A DNA stretch of 64,000 nt from Paenibacillus sp. XY044 (GTDB lineage: Bacteria; Bacillota; Bacilli; Paenibacillales; Paenibacillaceae): assembly GCF_002257645.1 (NCBI RefSeq), contig NZ_NQMO01000004.1, positions 248,001 to 312,000 of the forward strand. The letters are read 5' to 3'. The notes under the pieces were generated by a model, which made no database searches, was not told the origin of the DNA, and saw only the letters and a program-made list of their open reading frames with translations. Below are positions 57,266 through 64,000 of the stretch, piece by piece. The position numbers and the translations under genes are program-made. Position 1 is the first letter of the stretch, and each line of letters opens with the position of its first letter.

Positions 57266-58123
57266 ATGAAGTCCAAAAAACCGTACAACCCCAGCGATAT
57301 GCGTCCCGTGAACAAAATCATCATTTACGTCCTTATATACGGTGGTGTTCTATTGTTCGCGTTTCCGTTGTTTTGGATGCTCTCCACTTCGCTGAAGACG
57401 ATCGCCGAAATCCACCGCGTCCCGATGACGTGGTTTCCGGCCCGTTTGCAGTGGAGCAACTTCAGGCAAATTTTCATCGATGTCCCGCTGGGCCGCTTTC
57501 TTTGGAACTCGGTATGGTATTCAGCCGTGACGGTAGCCGCGGTCGTGTTTTCCTCCGCGATGGCCGCATTTGCTTTTGCGCGGTTGCGGGCGCGCGGCAG
57601 CCTTCTGTTATTCGGCCTGGTCCTTAGCACCATGATGATCCCGTCTCAAGTGACATTGATCCCGCAATATTTGCTGTTTACGAAGCTGCACTGGACCGGG
57701 ACGTATTTGCCGCTCGTGATCCCGGCTTTTACGGCAAGCTCCTTTACGATCTTCCTGATGCGCCAGTTTTATCTGGGCATTACGAAAGAGCTTGATGAAG
57801 CGGTCAAAATTGACGGAGGCGGCCATTTCACGATGTTCTTCCGGATTCTGATTCCGCTCTCCAAGCCGGCCTTTGCGACCGCGGCCATTCTGGAGTTGAT
57901 CTCAAGATGGAATGATTTATTCGGGCCGCTCATCTACTTGAACGATATGACCAAGTACCCGGTTTCGCTTGGCTTGGCTAATTTTACGGCAGCGTACGGG
58001 GCAACGCCATGGAACCTGCTGATGGCGGCTTCGCTTGTCGCGATTTTGCCGCTGCTGCTCATCTTCTTCTTCGCACAAAAGTATTTTATTCAAGGCATTG
58101 TGATCACGGGCTCAAAAGGCTAA
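57266..58123 (+). CDS. Sugar ABC transporter permease, MalG/UgpE type
   Basis: Membrane permease of 285 residues. The helices start with IIIYVLIYGGVLLFAFPLFWMLSTSLK; the EAA loop is ELDEAVKIDGGGHFTMFFRILIPLSKP. AAGGAGAT precedes the start, and only 15 bases lie after the MalF-type gene. The sequence is close in type to the partial permease at the window start. Confidence 0.95.
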   Translation: MKSKKPYNPSDMRPVNKIIIYVLIYGGVLLFAFPLFWMLSTSLKTIAEIHRVPMTWFPARLQWSNFRQIFIDVPLGRFLWNSVWYSAVTVAAVVFSSAMAAFAFARLRARGSLLLFGLVLSTMMIPSQVTLIPQYLLFTKLHWTGTYLPLVIPAFTASSFTIFLMRQFYLGITKELDEAVKIDGGGHFTMFFRILIPLSKPAFATAAILELISRWNDLFGPLIYLNDMTKYPVSLGLANFTAAYGATPWNLLMAASLVAILPLLLIFFFAQKYFIQGIVITGSKG

Positions 58124-58162
58124 ATTTATTCATCATGATTAAACCATTTTCGGAGGGATCCC

Positions 58163-58960
58163 ATGAAGTTTGATTTTCATACCCACCATGAACGCTGTGG
58201 ACACGCAGCCGGTTCGGTGAGAGACTATATTGAATCGGCCATCGGGCAGGGGCTCGATATGATCGGCATCTCGGACCATACGCCGTTTTTCGCATCGGCC
58301 GAAAACCGTCCATCCATAACCGGGTGCATGGCGAAATCAGAGTTTCCCGCATATGTGCAAGAGGTTTTGGAACTAAAGAAACAATATCGGGGGAAAATCG
58401 AGGTGCTGCTCGGCATCGAAGCTGATTTTTTGCCGGATCATCTGGACTTGTACCGTTCAGTGATCGGATCTTATCCGTTTGATTACGTCATTGGCTCCGT
58501 GCATGAGTTCGCCGGTATCGGCATTTATGACTCGGATTATTGGGAAGGCTTGACCGCGGCCCGGAAATGGGAAGTGAAAAATATGTTTTATGATTATATC
58601 GCACAGTCCGCGAAATGCGGCTTATATGACATTTTGGGTCATGTGGACTCCCTGAACCGCTATTTCAACGGCTACGCGGAGCTGCGCACGGAAGCGGCCG
58701 ATGTCATGCTGAAGGCGATTGCGGAGAGCGATGTTGTGATTGAAATCAATTCCTCTGACAACAACTGGGTGCCGGACGGGTATTTACTGGAACGCGCGCT
58801 CCATTACGGGGTAAAGGTGACCTTCGGCTCTGATGCGCACGAACCCGAGCGCGTAGGCGAGCATTTCGCAGCGATCGCCAGCCATTTGTATGAGATCGGT
58901 TACCGCGAATGGGCCGTATTTCGCAACCGTGAGCGGTTGATGGTTCCGATCGGCCGGTGA
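58163..58960 (+). CDS. PHP-domain phosphatase (histidinol-phosphatase-like)
   Basis: PHP-fold metal-dependent phosphoesterase of 265 residues, HisJ/HisK type. The metal-binding HxH is at 6-8 in DFHTHHERCGHA; ISDHTPFF is the second motif, GIEADFL the third, and the end GSDAHEPERVGEHF the conserved HxD region. Such enzymes dephosphorylate L-histidinol phosphate or other small phosphates. It follows the sugar ABC genes on the same strand with 39 bases between, so co-expression is possible. GGAGG precedes ATG 58163. No other his genes are near, so a different substrate is conceivable. Confidence 0.9.
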   Translation: MKFDFHTHHERCGHAAGSVRDYIESAIGQGLDMIGISDHTPFFASAENRPSITGCMAKSEFPAYVQEVLELKKQYRGKIEVLLGIEADFLPDHLDLYRSVIGSYPFDYVIGSVHEFAGIGIYDSDYWEGLTAARKWEVKNMFYDYIAQSAKCGLYDILGHVDSLNRYFNGYAELRTEAADVMLKAIAESDVVIEINSSDNNWVPDGYLLERALHYGVKVTFGSDAHEPERVGEHFAAIASHLYEIGYREWAVFRNRERLMVPIGR

Positions 58961-58992
58961 GCATGCCGGTGAATAGGTATGTAAATATGAAA

Positions 58993-59027
58993 GCCGCTGT
59001 TCCCAACCATCGGGAACGGCGGCATTT
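58993..59027. terminator. Terminator between convergent genes
   Basis: GCCGCTGTTCCC (58993-59004) pairs with GGGAACGGCGGC (59012-59023) with one mismatch region, then ATTTT. Confidence 0.85.
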
Positions 59028-59050
59028 TGCATGGCGGGCGGTTGTGTCCC

Positions 59051-59605
59051 CTATAAATTCATGAAATCTTTCTTCAGCAGCCCCATCACGATGCTGTCGA
59101 CGTACTGTCCATCAATATAAGAATGCTCGCGCAGCCTTCCTTCAATGACAAATCCGCATTTTTCATAGGAACGGATGGCCCTTGGGTTGCCGCCCCATGT
59201 TTCGAGCTGAACACGTCTTAGGTTCATCGTCTGGAATACATACCGGATCAGTGCTTTCAGCGCATCGGATCCCCAGCCTTGTCCCCAGTAGTTCTTGTTT
59301 CCGATGCCGATCCCGACAGTGCATCGACGGGAGACGATGTTCACGTCACGATACTCAATGAAGCCGATATGCTCGGGTTGATCACCGTGCGTATAAATGG
59401 AGAAGCGCCCTTTTTCCCGCTTATCCAGTTCGATGATTTCTTTTCGGTAAGCGTCCTCGAGATACTCCAAAGGGACATGACTGAACAGGAACATGGCCGT
59501 CCCCGCTTCCAGCTTGGCTGTTTCCTCATCATTCCTCCAGGTATATGCCCGTCTGTAATCATCCAGGGAGACGGGCCGCAGTTCGACCTTTTCACCAGTG
59601 ATCAA
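59051..59605 (-). CDS. GNAT acetyltransferase, RimJ/RimL type
   Basis: Acetyltransferase of 184 residues. It starts at TTG 59605, eight bases after GGAGGT. VELRPVSLDDYRRAYTWRNDEE is the RimJ/RimL opening, and NKNYWGQGWGSDALKALIRYVFQTMNLRRVQLETWGGNPRAIRSYEKCGFVIEGRLREHSY carries motifs A and B with the terminal REHS/D. Family members acetylate ribosomal proteins or small amines. Monocistronic, no context for the substrate. Confidence 0.93.
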   Translation of the reverse strand: MITGEKVELRPVSLDDYRRAYTWRNDEETAKLEAGTAMFLFSHVPLEYLEDAYRKEIIELDKREKGRFSIYTHGDQPEHIGFIEYRDVNIVSRRCTVGIGIGNKNYWGQGWGSDALKALIRYVFQTMNLRRVQLETWGGNPRAIRSYEKCGFVIEGRLREHSYIDGQYVDSIVMGLLKKDFMNL

Positions 59606-59674
59606 TAAGATCTACCTCCATACACCGCTTTTGATCGTCGCAGTCTTGATGATTTCATTATTGCAGAAAGGGGA

Positions 59675-59872
59675 GTGAGGGACAAATTTTGTATGCGGCA
59701 TTGTGAAGGAATCCATATCCAAGTGCTGAATCCGCCGACAATACTTAAGATTCCATCGACGATATTTAATGGCGGCCGACGTTTCTTACAAAAGTACTGC
59801 CCATGTGAAAAAACGGAAGTGTACGCTGACGATGGCACCGCTCTAGACTATGTTTTGAAAGCGCTTTATTAA
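59675..59872 (+). CDS. Possible small protein or remnant
   Basis: Frame of up to 65 residues; starts at GTG 59675 or ATG 59693. The C-terminal part, IFNGGRRFLQKYCPCEKTEVY, then ADDGTALDYVLKALY, reads like protein with a CPC motif. The ribosome site is poor (AAAGGGG directly next to GTG; GAGGG 11 bases before ATG). It might be a small gene or the end of a decayed one. Confidence 0.35.
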   Translation: MRDKFCMRHCEGIHIQVLNPPTILKIPSTIFNGGRRFLQKYCPCEKTEVYADDGTALDYVLKALY

Positions 59873-59904
59873 ACGGCGAAAGGATCTGAGTGCCCTGTAA
59901 CTGC

Positions 59905-59965
59905 TCTCGTAGCCTGGGTAGAAACGAGACCGTCGTGTGCTAAAAGGAGGTGGGAGAAGTCTCCC
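59905..59965 (+). other. Possible structured leader of the large secreted protein
   Basis: Two hairpins: TCTCGT (59905-59910)/ACGAGA (59924-59929) and GGGAGA (59952-59957)/TCTCCC (59960-59965), 52-112 bases before the next start codon. No known riboswitch class is recognised. Confidence 0.3.
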
Positions 59966-60016
59966 GGGATGGGGGGCTGTGTTTACCATACCTAGGACAG
60001 GAGGTTATTCGATCTG

Positions 60017-63000
60017 ATGCGAAAAAGATGGAAAGCAAAGCTTGCGGTAATGAGGATCATCCCCGCCATCGTGCTGGCTGCCAGTACGGTTCCGTTCGGA
60101 ACGCAGCCGGCCAGCGCAGCCGCTGAGAAATTCCCGACCTTCGTTCAGCACGCCGTTCCCAGCCTCACCTCCGGTACGGCCGATATCGCCGGCACCGCGT
60201 TTGTGGATCAGGACGGGGAGTTTCACTGGATGTATTCCGTCTCCAATTATGAGCAGGCGGACAACGGGGGATCCTGGATCAAGTACAACACCAGCTCGGA
60301 CCTGGGCAAGCTGAACACGAATTGGGGCACCCCCGTGACTTATAATTCTTACTGGAACCGGCCGGGGACCATCAATTACAAAATCGACGAAACGAACGGC
60401 ATTCCGACGCCTTATCAGGATGATCACAACGATGGAATCGGCATTTGGGTCGATCCGGATACCGGTTACTGGTACTCGCTCACCAATGATGAGTATCAAT
60501 TTAACCCATTTGCCACCGGGAACCCGACAAACAACCAACGGATCGCCACGGGCGTGCACAACAACCGCGTTCTCTCCATGTACTCGACGGATAAAGGAAA
60601 GACCTGGAACCTGATCGGGCAGGTGGCGACCTCGCCGTGGAACGACAGCGACGAAGCGGTGACCGCGAGCGGTTTTCCGGGGACGACTTGGTCGTACGGG
60701 GTGGCCGGGACGCGCTTCTTCGTAGATAACGTCAACGGTTATTTTTACGTTTTATACAACAACCATATTAATTGGAAAACGGGCTACAGCAATGTTCTCA
60801 CCTACTTCCACCTCGCCCGGTCGCCAATCAGCGCGAAGATGGCCGAGGGCTCCTGGGACGTATGGTATAACGGGACCTGGACTCGCTCCGCCCTCAAAGG
60901 TTATGCCGGTTGGATCGGAAGTCCGATGGGAGCTGGCAGCGATCATAACCTCACCGTCAACTATACGCCCGAGACGGATGACCTGAAGCTGACGGGTATC
61001 GGGATGGACGACTCTTCCCTGAATATCGGCTACACGAAAATTCCAAGCGGCGGAGACTTCACCTTCAAGGATCCGGTAGGCAGCACGTACACAGCGAATA
61101 CGGTGAACGGAACGATCACCGGGCCTGGCGGCAGCGTCCCTTCGGTGACTTACTCCGATCCCGCGCTGGATGCAACGGTAACGGTCTATATCGAGAGCGG
61201 TGCGGTATGGATCAAGCAGGAGAATAATTCCACCGGGTATGTGACTTCGGTCAAAGTCAGCGCAGGCAACCCGATTTTCAAGGATACTGCGACGGAAAGG
61301 CTTTTTGTTCCGGTCAATACGCAGTACGAGAACGCTTTTTCTTATAACGTGTACAGCGGCAAGTACCGCTCCGTCGGCTATGACGGCTACGTCTATGAGA
61401 CCGACGATCTCGGCAAGCCCGACACGTTCCGCCTCGTCGGCAAGCTGCCTGCCACGGTCGGGAGCTACATGTCCCAGATCGATACCGGTAGCCTGACCAA
61501 CCAACAAGTCAGCGGCAATTCGTTCCGGGCGATCTCCGATTTGTCCGGCAAGCAAATCAATTATTCCCTGCCCGAACCGGATGCTGGCCATACCTACTAT
61601 TCTTCTTACAATCCGCCGAAGGACAACGATGGAGCGGACATCTCCCCGCTGTTCGCCTACACGGTCTCCGTCGGCGGCAGCGACCTGAAGGACGGCACGG
61701 CCGACCAGTGGCAGTTCGTTCCCGTACCCGACGAATTCAATCCGTCGAAGAACAGCGGTTTCTACCGATTGCAAAATGTAGAGACCGGGAATTACCTGAA
61801 GGTGTCCGGGTCGTCGCCTGCGGAGACGCGCGCGATGGGCGCATCGGTCTCCACGGGGCCCGCAGATCCGAATGCCGATCCGAACGGCAATGGCGGGAAC
61901 GGCGCCGCGGCCGGAAGCGATCAGTGGTATCTTCTTCCGGTTGGCAACGCGAACCCGGCATATCTATCCCCTGATTCCTCGGCGTCGGATATCGAGGCCG
62001 CAACGAATACGAGTGTAGCCGGGATAACCAAGTACAGGCTGGTCAACCGGGCCAGCGACCGCGCCGTTGAATTCGAGTCGGGCCAAGCGTCCATCCAGGG
62101 GATCGAGTTCGACACGGTTAATCCTCAAGTGCTGACGATTACGCCGGCCACTGCAGGACTGGCCGCGCCGACTGGATTGACTGCAACGGCAGCAGGCCAA
62201 TCCGAAATCGATGTCACCTGGAATAACGCTGCCGGAGCTGCAAGCTACGATCTGATCGTGGACGGCGCGCTGGTAAGCGGAGTGAGCAGCCCATACAAGC
62301 ACACCGGGCTCGATGCGAATTCGACGCATACGTATCAAGTGAGAGCCCTTAACGGCTCGGGTCCGAGTTTATGGAGCCTGCCGGTCGGAGCGACGACGTC
62401 GTCAGGGGTCATATCGGAAGGCAAGACGGCGACCGCAAGCTCTTTCCAAACGGGCAACAATATCGAGTATGCGAATGATGGGAATGCCGGCACACGTTGG
62501 GCGGCCGTCACCAATTCGTACCCGCAGTGGTGGAAGGTCGACCTTGGCAGCACCATGCATATTACCAAACTCGAGAACTATTGGTACAACAGCGCAACCT
62601 ATCCTAGATACTACCAATACAAAATCGAAGGCAGCAACGACGACGTGACGTATACGACCATTCTAGACAGAACGGACAATAAGACGCAGGGCTTGACGAC
62701 GGATACCTTCGATGCGGTGTACCGGTATATCCGCGTGACGGTGACGGGATCCAACTACAGCGGAGGAAGTGCCTCCAGTTATGAATTCAAGGTGTATGGA
62801 GAACCCGTTCAGAAGGATCCGGTGCCTGCACCTCCGGTCAACCTGACAGCTAAGGCGGCAGGCGACAAAGCGATCGAACTCAGCTGGAACGCGGTAGAGC
62901 AGGCGGATGGGTACAATGTCTATCGATCGGATACGGCGGACGGCGAGTATGTCAAACTTCATGACGAGGTACTGTCTAGTACGACGCATACCGACACCGG

Positions 63001-63619
63001 CCTCTCGGCTTCGACGGAATATTTCTACATCGTTAAAGCCGTAAATGCGGCGGGTGAATCCATTCCATCGGATGTGGTATCGGCGAAGACGGATAAGCCG
63101 CATGCAACCGGAATAAGCGTAACGCCGGACCAAGTGGAGTTATCGGAGGGCGAAACCGCACAGTTAACCGCTGTGGTTACACCAGAGGATGCAGAAGATA
63201 AGACTATCACGTGGACATCCAGCGATAACAACGTAGCGGAAGTGAGCGACAGTGGTGAGGTGACGGCAAAAGGTCCGGGGACTGCGGTAATCACGGCTGC
63301 GACCGCCGGTGGCGCATATACGGCAACCGTCCGCATTACGGTGCTGGACACGACATTGCCGACAATCGAGCTGGACGAACCGGGGAAATTGACGGGCAAT
63401 CACTACAATGTCGAAAAGGGAACGCTGCACGTGACCGGTAAAATCAGCGAGCCCGGCGTTGTTTTCGTGAATGGAGTCCAGGCCGATGTAATGGCAGACC
63501 TGACGTTCAGCGCCGATATCGACCTGCACCCGGGAATGAACCGGATCGAGGCCACAGCCTCGGATCTGGCGGGCAACGCTGCCGAGCCTGTCGGATATAA
63601 CGTAGTGCCTTCTAAATAA
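60017..63619 (+). CDS. Large secreted multidomain protein (sialidase-like propeller, F5/8C, FN3, BIG2)
   Basis: Exported protein of 1200 residues. Signal peptide 1-34 (RIIPAIVLAASTVPFG, cleavage near ASA-A). Residues about 40-520 have an Asp-box (STDKGKTW, 190-197) as in sialidase-type propellers, with paired strands such as GIWVDPDTGYWYSL. Residues 545-700 resemble ricin-type lectin repeats (YRLQNVETGNYLKVSG, QWYLLPVG). Then FN3 (716-793), discoidin/F5-8C-like carbohydrate-binding domain (797-931; ASSFQTGNNIEYANDGNAGTRW), FN3 (937-1024), BIG2 (1028-1110; VTPDQVELSEGETAQLTAVV) and a C-terminal Ig-like module. Likely a polysaccharide-acting or binding enzyme; catalytic residues not identified. 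AGGAGG lies 12 bases before the start. A terminator follows. Confidence 0.87.
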   Translation: MRKRWKAKLAVMRIIPAIVLAASTVPFGTQPASAAAEKFPTFVQHAVPSLTSGTADIAGTAFVDQDGEFHWMYSVSNYEQADNGGSWIKYNTSSDLGKLNTNWGTPVTYNSYWNRPGTINYKIDETNGIPTPYQDDHNDGIGIWVDPDTGYWYSLTNDEYQFNPFATGNPTNNQRIATGVHNNRVLSMYSTDKGKTWNLIGQVATSPWNDSDEAVTASGFPGTTWSYGVAGTRFFVDNVNGYFYVLYNNHINWKTGYSNVLTYFHLARSPISAKMAEGSWDVWYNGTWTRSALKGYAGWIGSPMGAGSDHNLTVNYTPETDDLKLTGIGMDDSSLNIGYTKIPSGGDFTFKDPVGSTYTANTVNGTITGPGGSVPSVTYSDPALDATVTVYIESGAVWIKQENNSTGYVTSVKVSAGNPIFKDTATERLFVPVNTQYENAFSYNVYSGKYRSVGYDGYVYETDDLGKPDTFRLVGKLPATVGSYMSQIDTGSLTNQQVSGNSFRAISDLSGKQINYSLPEPDAGHTYYSSYNPPKDNDGADISPLFAYTVSVGGSDLKDGTADQWQFVPVPDEFNPSKNSGFYRLQNVETGNYLKVSGSSPAETRAMGASVSTGPADPNADPNGNGGNGAAAGSDQWYLLPVGNANPAYLSPDSSASDIEAATNTSVAGITKYRLVNRASDRAVEFESGQASIQGIEFDTVNPQVLTITPATAGLAAPTGLTATAAGQSEIDVTWNNAAGAASYDLIVDGALVSGVSSPYKHTGLDANSTHTYQVRALNGSGPSLWSLPVGATTSSGVISEGKTATASSFQTGNNIEYANDGNAGTRWAAVTNSYPQWWKVDLGSTMHITKLENYWYNSATYPRYYQYKIEGSNDDVTYTTILDRTDNKTQGLTTDTFDAVYRYIRVTVTGSNYSGGSASSYEFKVYGEPVQKDPVPAPPVNLTAKAAGDKAIELSWNAVEQADGYNVYRSDTADGEYVKLHDEVLSSTTHTDTGLSASTEYFYIVKAVNAAGESIPSDVVSAKTDKPHATGISVTPDQVELSEGETAQLTAVVTPEDAEDKTITWTSSDNNVAEVSDSGEVTAKGPGTAVITAATAGGAYTATVRITVLDTTLPTIELDEPGKLTGNHYNVEKGTLHVTGKISEPGVVFVNGVQADVMADLTFSADIDLHPGMNRIEATASDLAGNAAEPVGYNVVPSK

Positions 63620-63676
63620 TGTGAAAGAAACGGTTAAAACGGCATAACGGAGTATGAATTTCGTCTCAAAAAATAA

Positions 63677-63711
63677 AAAATCCTGAACCTTGCCGGTTCA
63701 GGATTTTTTAT
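63677..63711. terminator. Bidirectional terminator
   Basis: AAATCCTGAACC pairs with GGTTCAGGATTT around TTGCC; A and T tracts on both sides serve the secreted-protein gene and the convergent SDR. Confidence 0.94.
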
Positions 63712-63752
63712 TCGGGGATAAGTTGAACGTTATTTCTTATTCTCCAATAAGC

Positions 63753-64000
63753 TTATGAAATATCAAAATGAATGCCTGTCAATTGTTCGCCAACGCTCCA
63801 AAGACGTTCAGCAGCTTTCTCGTCAACGGCACTCGGGTGAACGCCGGCAACGCTAACCTGATCTTCTTCGATGAGCGGAGAGACATCCACGTTTTCGCAA
63901 TAAACGCCTCCCATACCGTCCAACTGATGGCTTGCCGCACACCATACGATGGTAGCCGCCCCTTCCTTTACAGTCTTCCGTTCATTATCGTATTCAGTGT
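63753..64000 (-). CDS. SDR family oxidoreductase, C-terminal part (5' partial)
   Basis: Minus-strand frame open to the window edge and ending at TAA 63753. It reads TEYDNERKTVKEGAATIVW, then CAASHQLDGMGGVYCENVDV, and ends GEQLTGIHFDIS. The pattern KTxxxGAATxVWCA...GGVYCE is typical of the C-terminus of retinol-dehydrogenase/protochlorophyllide-reductase-like SDRs. The N-terminal Rossmann part lies outside the window. A terminator shared with the previous gene follows. Confidence 0.78.
   Translation of the reverse strand, partial: TEYDNERKTVKEGAATIVWCAASHQLDGMGGVYCENVDVSPLIEEDQVSVAGVHPSAVDEKAAERLWSVGEQLTGIHFDIS

Noticed and set aside
60752..61774. Minus-strand ORF of 340 codons inside the secreted-protein gene
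   Set aside because: Antisense to a clear multidomain protein, Arg-rich composition typical of shadow frames, no ribosome site.

Overview
The window looks like a stretch of a Paenibacillus-type chromosome (moderately GC-rich, low-GC Gram-positive relative). Supporting signs are strong AGGAGG-type ribosome binding sites, frequent TTG/GTG starts, a secreted beta-propeller protein ending in a copper-amine-oxidase-N-like 'stalk' domain, an S-layer-homology (SLH) surface protein, and carbohydrate ABC operons without an ATPase gene. The genus is inferred from gene content. I found no rRNA, tRNA, CRISPR array, complete insertion sequence or prophage.

Layout. 1-2.5 kb: end of a sugar ABC permease operon and a secreted propeller protein. 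2.6-3.3 kb: Asp/Glu racemase. 3.4-5.7 kb: an ECF41 sigma-factor module (FAD oxidoreductase plus sigma factor) with a canonical ECF41 promoter. 5.8-8.4 kb: TetR regulator divergent from an SDR, followed by an NAD-dependent epimerase-like gene. 8.7-16.3 kb: small and hypothetical genes, GNAT, a stand-alone KAS III-like enzyme, aldo/keto reductase, XRE regulator, EVE-domain protein and an APH-type kinase. 16.6-20 kb: GNAT, then an ArsR regulator, a luciferase-like oxidoreductase and an MFS pump that share an operator. 20.5-24.1 kb: three-gene operon of a membrane protein, a substrate-binding/VWA fusion and TelA. 24.2-26 kb: a second ECF41 module (azoreductase-like enzyme plus sigma factor). 26.2-35.2 kb: a run of regulator/target pairs (TetR/MFS, WYL, DinB, TetR/SnoaL, MarR/amidohydrolase, SRPBCC next to AraC) and a Uma2 nuclease-like gene. 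35.2-45.9 kb: SDR, DesK/DesR-like two-component system, LysR/MFS, alpha/beta hydrolase, small acidic protein, SDR/AraC pair, methyltransferase, TPR protein and a gene with two compensating frameshifts. 46.3-49.4 kb: SLH protein with seven 69-residue repeats. 49.6-53.6 kb: MFS/Rrf2 and LysR/MFS pairs. 53.7-59 kb: AraC regulator, complete CUT1 sugar ABC operon and a PHP phosphatase. 60-63.6 kb: 1200-residue secreted multidomain protein. 63.75 kb to the end: C-terminus of an SDR.

How it works together. Most of the window is an accessory, environment-sensing region. One-component regulators sit beside a single oxidoreductase or efflux pump, and several have readable palindromic operators: ArsR box x3, TetR x2, MarR x2, Rrf2 x3. 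Two independent ECF41 modules carry the WLPEP, DGGGK and NP(D/E)KL signatures of that sigma group and matching TGTCACA-N16-(C/T)GTC promoters. Two dispersed hairpin-repeat families (36141/41668 and 20306/42931) and several genes too short for ordinary ORF calling (9428-9541, 41832-42005) are described below.
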